A DNA stretch of 64,000 nucleotides from JADHLJ01 sp038146985 (GTDB lineage: Bacteria; Pseudomonadota; Alphaproteobacteria; Thalassobaculales; Thalassobaculaceae): NCBI GenBank assembly GCA_038146985.1, contig JAYQSQ010000021.1:17735-81734 (forward strand), given 5' to 3'. Numbering within the stretch: the stretch's first letter is position 1; each line of letters opens with the position of its first letter. Made by a program: the position numbers and the translations under genes. The notes beneath the pieces are model-generated. The model saw only the letters and a program-made list of their open reading frames with translations. It searched no databases and was not told where the DNA came from. Below, one piece after another: positions 27,861 through 35,177 of this stretch.

Positions 27861-28793
27861 TCAGGGAACGTCCTTGCGCGCCGCGCTGTAGCGCAGATTG
27901 GTGGAAAGCACGCCTTCGCCGTTGATGATCCGCAGGCGATGGTCCTTGTTCTTCGAATCGCCGGACAGGTGGATGATCCCCAGGGGGGTGTAAGGCAGGT
28001 TGGGTTCGACGAATGTCTTGGTCTCGGCATCGAACAGGATCAGTCCCCGGTTCGCCAGCCAGTTGCAGGTGGCGGGCAGCACGTTGCGCGAATACCCCTC
28101 GAGGTAGATCACGCGGTTCAAGCCGAACTGCTCGGCGTAGAAATCGCGCCGCCGCGCCAGGCCTTCCTCCAGCACCTCATGCCAGCGCGTCCAGAGCGGC
28201 GAATCCCCCCGCAGTCCGAAGACTCCGGAATTCAGGATCGGGAAATTGCGCAACTGCCGGCCGATCTCCTCGCCGTGGAACAGCTCATGCTGTTCGTTCG
28301 TCCAGTTCGTGATCTTGCCCTGGTCGTAGTACTGGATATAGGCGCGGTCGAGCTCGGCGCAGATACAGATCGAGCCATCCGCTGCGCCGCGCCGAAGCAG
28401 GTCGATCACCGACCATTCCTGGACCCAGCAATCCGCGTCGATCCAGATGTAGAGGTCGTATCCCGGAAAATGCTTTGGCAGGGACGGGCGCGCGGTCATC
28501 GCTTGATAGCCACGGCTGTCCTCGAGCCATTTGGCGTTCGGACGCCGTCCGTCGGCCGAGCGGAGGGTTGCGAAATCGACATCCCACCCGGGTTCGACCA
28601 GATGGGTCACCATGGTGCGGAGCCGGCCGGCGGCCGCTTTGGACAGGCCGGTATCCAGGATGCCGATCGCAACGTCGCGGCTTTGCGGCTTGTTGATGAT
28701 CGAAGCCACGAGATCGACGGCCAGCGACGCGAAAGGCTGGTTGGCCGCCGTGCAGATGATGGTCTTCAAAGAACCGATACCCGTATCAGACAA
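27861..28793 (-). CDS. GT-A fold (GT8-like) glycosyltransferase family protein
   Basis: A 310-aa soluble protein. The metal and nucleotide-sugar signature of GT-A enzymes is visible as YIWIDADCWVQ (DxD-type DAD, about residue 118), followed by ILNSGVFGLR and a WTRWHEV helix, then ATCNWLAN and a late IIHLSGDSK like the histidine motif of GT8 enzymes. The start is a TTG at 28793 that overlaps the end of the monooxygenase gene by 8 bp, so the two are translationally coupled. No membrane segment is seen. The acceptor is unknown; family placement rests on motifs only. Confidence 0.7.
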   Translation of the reverse strand: MSDTGIGSLKTIICTAANQPFASLAVDLVASIINKPQSRDVAIGILDTGLSKAAAGRLRTMVTHLVEPGWDVDFATLRSADGRRPNAKWLEDSRGYQAMTARPSLPKHFPGYDLYIWIDADCWVQEWSVIDLLRRGAADGSICICAELDRAYIQYYDQGKITNWTNEQHELFHGEEIGRQLRNFPILNSGVFGLRGDSPLWTRWHEVLEEGLARRRDFYAEQFGLNRVIYLEGYSRNVLPATCNWLANRGLILFDAETKTFVEPNLPYTPLGIIHLSGDSKNKDHRLRIINGEGVLSTNLRYSAARKDVP

Positions 28794-30537
28794 TCGGCAC
28801 CCGCTTCGCCGCGAGCGCGGCCGGCGAGATGATCTCCATGTCCAAGGGCACGTGCCAGCGCTCGGTCAGGCGGATCTTGGGTGGCGTGTTCGCCGGCGCG
28901 CCGCCGCCGATCACGAAACCCTCGAAGCCGTTGTCGATCGACTGGTTGCAGCGCTGCACATAGATCGGAAAACCGCCGATATAGGGCATGAAGACCCGGG
29001 GGCGGCCCGGAATGTTGGCGCCGACATACCAGGAACTGCAGGTCGAGCGCAGCGAGATATCGGCCACTTCGTTCACGTGCTCCACCCAGGCATCCTCGTC
29101 TTCGAGCTTCGGCTCGATGGTTTCAGCGCCGATGTCGCGCAGATGGGCCATGCAGTCGGCGATCCAGTCCACATGCTGTTCGATCGACTGGATCATGCTG
29201 GCCAGGACCGATGGGCTGCCGGGGCCGGTAATCGTGAAGAAATTCGGAAACCCATGGGTCGTCAGGCCGAGGAAGGTTCGGGGACCGGCTTCCCATTTCC
29301 GGGCCAGGGGCAGGCCCTCGCGACCGGTGATCCGGATCTTGTCGAACGAGCCGGTCATCGCCGCGAAACCGGTGGCGCAGATCAGCATGTCGGCTTCGTA
29401 TTCGACATCGCCGACCACCATGCCGGATGGCGTGATCCGCTCGATCGGGGACTTCGAAACGTCGACCAGGCGTACATGCGGCTTGTTGTAGGTTTCGTAG
29501 TAGCCGGTATCGACACAGAGCCGCTTGCAGCCGAACACGATGTCCGGCGTCAGCAACTCGGCGGTCTTGGGGTCCTGGACGATCTCGTGGATCTTGCGCT
29601 TTGCAAACTCCGCGATGGTGTCGTTGGCTTGCTTGTCGAACAGCAGGTCGCCATAGGCGCCAAGAAACGGCAGGCCGCCCCGGGCCCAGAATTCCTCATA
29701 CTGCTTCTCGCGTTCCTCGGGCGTCGCGTCGAGAGCCGAGTCCGGGTTGAAGGTGAAATACACCCCGGTCGGCCGGGCCCGCGCCTTGGCCCGAAGCGCC
29801 GGGTAGTCGGCCTTGACCTTGGCCACCTCATCCGGGTCGAGCATTTCGTTCCAGGCCGGCACCGTGTAGCTCGGCGTGCGCTGGAAGACGGTGAGGGACT
29901 TGGCGCTCTCGGCAATGATCGGGATCGACTGGATCGCCGAGGAACCGGTGCCGATGATTGCCACCCGCTTGCCGGTGAAGTCGACCTCGTCATGCGGCCA
30001 TTCGCCGGTGTGATAGACCGGACCTTTGAAATCGTCGATGCCGTCGAATTCGGGCCGGTTCGCCGCCGAGAGGCAGCCGACGGCCATGATGCAGAATTGG
30101 ACGGAGATTTCGTCTCCCCGATCGGTCCGCACGGTCCAGCGCTTGGCCGTCTCATCGAAGGCGGCTTCGGTGACGCGGGTGTCGAAGTGGATGTCGCGGC
30201 GCAGGTCGAAGCGGTCGGCCACATGATTGGCATAGGCCAGGATCTCGGGCTGCGGCGCGTATTTCTCGGTCCAGGTCCATTCCTGGTCCAGATCCTCGTC
30301 GAAGGAATAGGAGTACTGCATGCTCTCCACGTCGCAGCGCGCACCGGGATAGCGGTTCCAGTACCAGGTCCCACCAACGCCGGAGCCGGCCTCGAAGACC
30401 CGCGCCGTGAAGCCGAGCTTGCGCAGGCTGTGCAGCATGTACAGGCCGCCGAAACCGGCGCCGACAATGACGGCATCGAAGCGGGCGTTGGTTTCCGCGG
30501 GCCGTGGCGAGGGGGCGGGGGATGTTGAATCGGGCAT
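28786..30537 (-). CDS. flavin-containing (Baeyer-Villiger-type) monooxygenase
   Basis: A 583-aa class B flavoprotein monooxygenase that would insert oxygen into ketones using NADPH and FAD. FAD Rossmann motif GAGFGG is at residues 26-31; the Baeyer-Villiger fingerprint FKGPVYHTGEWP is at 170-181; the NADPH motif GTGSSAIQ follows. ATG 30537 is chosen over the upstream ATG 30612, which would add 25 residues without homology before the Rossmann fold. Cyclohexanone or phenylacetone monooxygenases are the nearest named relatives; the real substrate may be a cyclic or aryl ketone. Overlap with the glycosyltransferase suggests a joint pathway. Confidence 0.9.
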   Translation of the reverse strand: MPDSTSPAPSPRPAETNARFDAVIVGAGFGGLYMLHSLRKLGFTARVFEAGSGVGGTWYWNRYPGARCDVESMQYSYSFDEDLDQEWTWTEKYAPQPEILAYANHVADRFDLRRDIHFDTRVTEAAFDETAKRWTVRTDRGDEISVQFCIMAVGCLSAANRPEFDGIDDFKGPVYHTGEWPHDEVDFTGKRVAIIGTGSSAIQSIPIIAESAKSLTVFQRTPSYTVPAWNEMLDPDEVAKVKADYPALRAKARARPTGVYFTFNPDSALDATPEEREKQYEEFWARGGLPFLGAYGDLLFDKQANDTIAEFAKRKIHEIVQDPKTAELLTPDIVFGCKRLCVDTGYYETYNKPHVRLVDVSKSPIERITPSGMVVGDVEYEADMLICATGFAAMTGSFDKIRITGREGLPLARKWEAGPRTFLGLTTHGFPNFFTITGPGSPSVLASMIQSIEQHVDWIADCMAHLRDIGAETIEPKLEDEDAWVEHVNEVADISLRSTCSSWYVGANIPGRPRVFMPYIGGFPIYVQRCNQSIDNGFEGFVIGGGAPANTPPKIRLTERWHVPLDMEIISPAALAAKRVPIV

Positions 30538-30701
30538 GACGAAAAGCGCTCTTTGCTGTCCTTGCGTTCGGTCGCCGGATTTTGCCAGGGATCGCGGGAA
30601 TAGCAAGTTCACCTCGGCGCTGAACCGTCCCCTGAAGGCGATGGATCACCAGGCTGGTCGCCGTCACGTCCGTGTTCTATTCCCGGCCGCGCCCAGTTTC
30701 C

Positions 30702-30730
30702 TTGACAATCCCCGTCCGCCGCCCTATGCC
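30702..30730 (+). promoter_or_regulatory. sigma-70-type promoter upstream of the ketol-acid reductoisomerase gene
   Basis: TTGACA (30702-30707) and TATGCC (30725-30730) are separated by exactly 17 nt, 44 bp before the ATG at 30775. The -35 is a consensus match, the -10 a partial one. No branched-chain leader peptide was seen between them and the gene. Confidence 0.55.
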
Positions 30731-30774
30731 ACCGCCAACTCCAGAAACATGCGCGAATACGAGGGAAAACGGCG

Positions 30775-32262
30775 ATGAGTCTTGATTTTGAATCGAAGGT
30801 TTTCGAGACCCGGGTGATCACCATGGGCGACACCAAGGAGCGGATCGTCGCCGGCGGCCGGCACCTGTTTCCGCTGCTGCCCAAGGCGTTCGACGGGATC
30901 AAGCAGATCGGCGTGATCGGCTGGTCGTCCCAGGGTCCGGCCCAGGCGCAGAACCTGCGGGAATCCCTTGAAGGCTCCGACATCAAGGTGGTGGTCGGCC
31001 TGCGCGAGGGGTCGAGCTCGATGGCCGAGGCCGAGAAGGTCGGCTTCACGAAGGCCAACGGCACCCTCGGCGAGATGTACAAGGTCTGCGCAGAGAGCGA
31101 TCTGGTGCTGCTGCTGATCTCCGACGCGGCGCTGGCGCAGAACTACAAGAAGATCTTCGCGGCGATCCGTCCGGGCGCGACCATCGGCCTGTCGCACGGG
31201 TTCATCCTGAGCCATCTGCAGAGCGTCGGCGAGGATTTCCCCCCCAATGTCAACGTCATCGCGGTCTGCCCCAAGGGCATGGGCCCGTCGGTGCGCCGGC
31301 TCTATGAGCAGGGCCGCGAGGTGAACGGCGCCGGCATCAACAGCTCCTTTGCCGTGCATCAGGACGTCAACGGCAAGGCGACCGACTATGCGCTCGCCTG
31401 GTCGGTCGGCCTCGGCTCTCCCTACACGTTCCAGACCACGCTCGAATCCGAATACAAGTCCGACATCTTCGGAGAGCGCGGCATCCTGCTGGGCGCCGTG
31501 CACGGCATCGCCGAAAGCCTCTATGCCCGCTTCGTCGGCAAGGGCATGCCCAAGGACGAGGCTTATATCAACACCTCGGAATCGATCACCGGCCCGATTT
31601 CCAAGACCATCTCGCGCTCCGGCCTGCTGGCGGTCTATGAGGAGCTGGACGAGAAGGAGAAGGCGGCGTTCAAGCGCGCCTATTGCGCCTCCTATCACCC
31701 GGCCCGTGAGATCCTGGAAGAGATCTACGACGATGTCGCCTCGGGCAACGAGGTGCGCAGCGTGATCCAGGCCTCGAACCGCTTCGACCGCTACCCGATG
31801 GGCAAGATCGACAGCACCGACATGTGGAAGGTCGGCGAGAAGGTGCGGGCCGACGAGGGCCGCAACTACGCCCCGATCAACGGCGAGACCGCCGGCGTCT
31901 ATATGGCCACGATGATGGCCCAGGTCGATCTCCTGACCGATCGTGGCCACCCGTACTCGGAGATCGCAAATGAGTCGATCATCGAGGCGGTGGACAGTCT
32001 GAACCCCTACATGGACTTCAAGGGCGTCTCCTACATGGTCGACAACTGCTCGACCACGGCCCGCCTCGGCGCCCGCAAATGGGCCGCCCGCTTCGACTAC
32101 AACCTGAAGCAGCAGTCCTATGCCGCCCTGGATGCCGACGAGAAGGTGGACGAGAGCCTGTTCGACAAGTTCGTCAACAGCAAGATCCACCAGGTCCTCA
32201 AGGTCTGCGCGGACCTGCGCCCGTCGGTGGACATCTCGGTGGTGACCACTCACCGGGGCTAA
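30775..32262 (+). CDS. ilvC: class II (long, plant-like) ketol-acid reductoisomerase
   Basis: Converts acetolactate or acetohydroxybutyrate to dihydroxy acids in valine and isoleucine synthesis, using NADPH and Mg2+. At 495 aa it is the long class II form. Most alphaproteobacteria have a class I enzyme of about 340 aa. From memory the sequence matches plant chloroplast enzymes closely: RYLFxLLP-type start, FDGIKQIGVIGWSSQGPAQA, CPKGMGPSVRRLY, and EYKSDIFGERGILLGAVHG. Metal ligands are visible as D230 and E234 (DIFGER) and E400 and E404 (NESIIEAVDSLNP). GAGGG precedes the ATG by 9 nt. It is a single-gene unit with its own promoter and terminator. Confidence 0.93.
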   Translation: MSLDFESKVFETRVITMGDTKERIVAGGRHLFPLLPKAFDGIKQIGVIGWSSQGPAQAQNLRESLEGSDIKVVVGLREGSSSMAEAEKVGFTKANGTLGEMYKVCAESDLVLLLISDAALAQNYKKIFAAIRPGATIGLSHGFILSHLQSVGEDFPPNVNVIAVCPKGMGPSVRRLYEQGREVNGAGINSSFAVHQDVNGKATDYALAWSVGLGSPYTFQTTLESEYKSDIFGERGILLGAVHGIAESLYARFVGKGMPKDEAYINTSESITGPISKTISRSGLLAVYEELDEKEKAAFKRAYCASYHPAREILEEIYDDVASGNEVRSVIQASNRFDRYPMGKIDSTDMWKVGEKVRADEGRNYAPINGETAGVYMATMMAQVDLLTDRGHPYSEIANESIIEAVDSLNPYMDFKGVSYMVDNCSTTARLGARKWAARFDYNLKQQSYAALDADEKVDESLFDKFVNSKIHQVLKVCADLRPSVDISVVTTHRG

Positions 32263-32295
32263 GTGTTTCCCCTCTTTGCGGGGGATTAGGGAACG

Positions 32296-32333
32296 GCCGC
32301 TCCGGGAAACCGGGGCGGCTGTTTTCGTTTTGG
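32296..32333 (+). terminator. rho-independent terminator after ilvC
   Basis: A 10-bp GC-rich stem with one G-U pair (GCCGCTCCGG at 32296-32305 with CCGGGGCGGC at 32310-32319) closes a GAAA tetraloop and is followed by TGTTTTCGTTTT. Confidence 0.85.
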
Positions 32334-32363
32334 GCTGACCGAAAATAATCCCTTCAAACTTCG

Positions 32364-32442
32364 GTCGCCCTTGTGAAAACAGGGGCTCAATCCCGCCTGC
32401 CGTGAGCCCCAGCTTTCGCTGGGGCGACGAGGTGTGCGGCGG
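32364..32442. repeat. 79-bp two-hairpin intergenic repeat, copy 1
   Basis: First of two near-identical 79-bp units, aligned without gaps to copy 2. It contains CCCTTGT-GAAA-ACAGGGG and CCCCAGC-TTTC-GCTGGGG stems. The second hairpin resembles dispersed palindromic repeats of alphaproteobacterial intergenic DNA. It lies in the 400 bp between the ilvC terminator and the next gene, which holds no coding sequence that I can support. Confidence 0.8.
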
Positions 32443-32522
32443 CTTGGTGGGGATCGGGCCTGGCGCCGTTTTTCCCCGGATCATGCGACAGAGGGCTCCC
32501 CACAACAGGTCCCTCCCTTGCC

Positions 32523-32601
32523 GTCGCCCCTGTGAAAACAGGGGCTCAATCCCGCCTGCCTTTAGCCCCAGCATTCGTTGGGGTGACGAGGCGTGCGGCG
32601 G
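32523..32601. repeat. 79-bp two-hairpin intergenic repeat, copy 2
   Basis: Second copy, in the same orientation, 159 bp start to start from copy 1. Stems are CCCCTGT-GAAA-ACAGGGG and CCCCAGC-ATTC-GTTGGGG. Where the copies differ in a stem (C or T opposite G) pairing is kept by G-C or G-U, so the structures look maintained. Confidence 0.8.
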
Positions 32602-32666
32602 TGTGGTGCCTTTGCCCGGTTGGTGCCGTCGTTTAAAGTAGCGTGTTTCGTGCCTGGGGAGTCCGG

Positions 32667-34109
32667 ATGTTCATTGCCGTTGTGGCGATCGTGGCGGTTT
32701 TGATCGCCGGCGTCTGGACCGGGTTGGACCGCAACGCGGGACGGGCGGTCGCGGGGGCGCTCGGTTGTGGCGCGATCCTGGCGGGTTTCGCGGTTGCCCT
32801 GGGCGGCGAGGACACCACGGCGACAGTGCTCCTGGGGGCCGCCGCCATGGCCGGCGCGGTTCTCGGCATTGCCGTCGGACGGGTTCTGCGGCCGGCGTTC
32901 GCGTCCGGAGCGGACCGGCTCAGGATCCGAGACGATCCGCGCGGACACGGCCCTGAAAAACGACTTTCCCGGACAGCATCCGGAACCGCCGACGCTGGGG
33001 CGGAACGGATGCGGATCCAGGGTTTGGTGCGCAAGGCCCGCGAGTCGGCAGCAAGCCTTGTCGCAAGCAACGTGCAACTGATCGATCTCAGCCGCCTGCT
33101 GGAGCCGGCCGAAGGACGCGCCGGGATGGGCCGGGACGCCGCCATGCAGATCGCCGAGGCGACGGCCCGAGGGTTTCTGAAGCCCGAGGATCTCATGGTC
33201 CGGGCCGGCGCGGAGGGACTGATCATCCTTTTCGACGGCGTGGGGCTGGCCGAGGCCGAAGCAAAAAGCGAGGCCATCGCCGATGCGATTACCGAGGCGC
33301 TTGGCGCCGGCGACGCAGACTGCCCGTTCATGGCCAAGGGCTTCGCCTATGAGCTCGACAGCTATATGCAGGAGGCGATGATCGACTCGGTCGACGATCT
33401 GATCCGTGTCGTCAAGCTGGCCCACCAGGCCTATGTCATGAAGGAGAAAGGCCTCGCCAAGGCGCTCGATCGCGAACTGCAACTGGATATCCGTCCGGTC
33501 GTGCGGCCCGGCGATCTGTCGGTCATTGGGCACGAGGCGAGGGTCGCGCGGCTCCGAATGGAGGCAAATGGGCGGGTCCGCACCGAGTTGAGCTTCTCGA
33601 AACAGGGGCCGTCCTACGGCGCTGAAATCGATTGCGCTGCGGTGCTGAAACTGGCTTCCGCTATCCGCAATATCGAGCGTGGCCGGGATCACACGGTGTT
33701 TCTGCCGATCCGTTTCGACACCCTCGCGCACCCGCTTTATCTGGACAATCTGGCCGACGCGCTCGCCGGTTTGCCGCGCGATATCCGCGCGCGCCTGGTT
33801 TGCGTTCTGCTTGTCGACCGCACCAGCGCGCCGCCGAAACTCGTGGCTCTCGTCAAAGGGCTGCGCAGATTCGCCAAAGGCGTCCTGATCCATCCCAGGC
33901 ATCCCTATCGCGATCTCGAAGCGGTCAAGCAAACCGGCTTGGACGGTCTCGCCCTTCATGCCGCCGCTTTTGCCGGCGACGGGGGCCGGGAAGCGCTGGC
34001 CGGCATTCTTGGTGAAGCCAAACGCCTGGAGGTGTTTTCGGTGGTTTTCGGCGCCGGGACCGAGATGCTAAGGGACATCAAGGTGCCGTATTCTTCGGCC
34101 GGAACCTGA
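32667..34109 (+). CDS. membrane protein with degenerate GGDEF-like and EAL-like regions
   Basis: A 480-aa protein. ATG 32667 is chosen over GTG 32643 because GGGGAG ends 5 nt before it. Two or three hydrophobic segments fill residues 1-75. Residues about 120-235 resemble a GGDEF fold (ATARGFLKPEDLMVRAG) but the signature is AGAEGLI at about 178, so cyclase activity is not expected. Residues about 275-475 resemble an EAL domain (PVVRPGDLSVIGHEARVAR, then FLPIRFDTLAHPLYLDNL); the EAL position reads EAR near 287 and the usual acidic metal ligands are not evident. This would make it a non-catalytic c-di-GMP binder or a purely structural relative. The assignment is inference from weak similarity. 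Confidence 0.5.
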   Translation: MFIAVVAIVAVLIAGVWTGLDRNAGRAVAGALGCGAILAGFAVALGGEDTTATVLLGAAAMAGAVLGIAVGRVLRPAFASGADRLRIRDDPRGHGPEKRLSRTASGTADAGAERMRIQGLVRKARESAASLVASNVQLIDLSRLLEPAEGRAGMGRDAAMQIAEATARGFLKPEDLMVRAGAEGLIILFDGVGLAEAEAKSEAIADAITEALGAGDADCPFMAKGFAYELDSYMQEAMIDSVDDLIRVVKLAHQAYVMKEKGLAKALDRELQLDIRPVVRPGDLSVIGHEARVARLRMEANGRVRTELSFSKQGPSYGAEIDCAAVLKLASAIRNIERGRDHTVFLPIRFDTLAHPLYLDNLADALAGLPRDIRARLVCVLLVDRTSAPPKLVALVKGLRRFAKGVLIHPRHPYRDLEAVKQTGLDGLALHAAAFAGDGGREALAGILGEAKRLEVFSVVFGAGTEMLRDIKVPYSSAGT

Positions 34110-34111
34110 CC

Positions 34112-35167
34112 CTATTTCGGTTCGACCAGATCGGCGCGCTTTGCCCAGATCTTCTTGAGTGCGTCGTCCCCTAGCCAATAGGCCCAACCCTTGGTGCGCG
34201 CCGCGATGTCGGCGCCTTCCTTGGCGACCTTTTCCTCGGCATCGGGGGCAACCTCCACGGAGATCAGGGCCCAGACTTTTTGCTGATCCGCGTCATTCGG
34301 ATCGCGGGCCAGGTCCAAGGTCAGGGTCAGACCGTCCGTGGTCCGCCAGACCGCCCCGCCGAGAGCCGGATTCGCGGTCAGGCCTTCGGACGGCCGGACA
34401 TCCAGAAACGCCAGGCGTTCCTGCAGGATGCCGACCTGGAGCAACCGGTATTGCGAGCTGACCTTCAGCGTATCCGGCAGGTCGGCGATTTCGAACCGCT
34501 TGTGGGTGTCGTTGTAGATCAGTTCCAGCGGCTCCTCATCGGGTGCCCGCAAGCTCACACGCTCTGTCCGCTCCCGTTCAATCGACGCCAGGCTGTTGGG
34601 AAGCCACTCCAACGCTCCGGCGCGGATCTCAATCTCCCCGGTCGCGAGCCATGTCTGATTATCGCCCTGCCGGCGCAGATAGATCGACGGCTTGCCGCCC
34701 GAGATGCTGGGCACGCGCTTGCCGAACAGCGCGTCCAGCAGCACCTTGCCCCCCGCATCCTCCAGAACCACCCGGGACGTCTTGGAACCTGCCGTGTCGG
34801 TATCGGAAAGGTTCAGTTTCACGAACCGTTTCGGATCGCGCGTTTTCGCTTCGACCAATTGCAGATCGGTGAAGCCCAGCAGCATGGCTCGGATCACACT
34901 TTCGGTCGCGGGAAAGCCGCCCTTTTCGTCCATGGTCCAATGGTCGCCGGTGCGCGAGAAGGTGAAAGACCCATCGGGGTGATCGTCGGCGCGGATGATC
35001 TTGATTCGCGAGACGGCGGCCAATTCGGCGCCGATGTCGGGGAATGCGGGCTCCGACGTGACGCTTCTTATCGTCTCGGACCAGCGTGCGTACTGCGCCG
35101 CCACGGCGGCGGCGGTGACGATCAGAGTGACTGCGGCGAGGATGAGGACGAACCGTCTGGTGAGCAT
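34112..35167 (-). CDS. DUF4340 domain-containing protein
   Basis: A 351-aa protein with an N-terminal transmembrane anchor (RRFVLILAAVTLIVTAAAVAA) and a large extracytoplasmic domain (residues about 45-350) of the DUF4340 type: ISRIKI-like strand, GDHWTMDEKGGFPA, and several repeated beta-strand units. It is the last gene of a GldA/F/G-like ABC operon, 10 bp after gldG. DUF4340 proteins commonly accompany such ABC systems; their role is not known. It converges with the degenerate GGDEF/EAL gene, leaving only 2 bp between stops. Confidence 0.85.
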   Translation of the reverse strand: MLTRRFVLILAAVTLIVTAAAVAAQYARWSETIRSVTSEPAFPDIGAELAAVSRIKIIRADDHPDGSFTFSRTGDHWTMDEKGGFPATESVIRAMLLGFTDLQLVEAKTRDPKRFVKLNLSDTDTAGSKTSRVVLEDAGGKVLLDALFGKRVPSISGGKPSIYLRRQGDNQTWLATGEIEIRAGALEWLPNSLASIERERTERVSLRAPDEEPLELIYNDTHKRFEIADLPDTLKVSSQYRLLQVGILQERLAFLDVRPSEGLTANPALGGAVWRTTDGLTLTLDLARDPNDADQQKVWALISVEVAPDAEEKVAKEGADIAARTKGWAYWLGDDALKKIWAKRADLVEPK

Positions 35168-35177
35168 TACGGTCTCC

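Noticed and set aside
28531..30528. 665-codon forward open frame across the monooxygenase
   Set aside because: Antisense to a recognised gene with all its motifs, and full of Arg, Gly and Asp runs typical of shadows.
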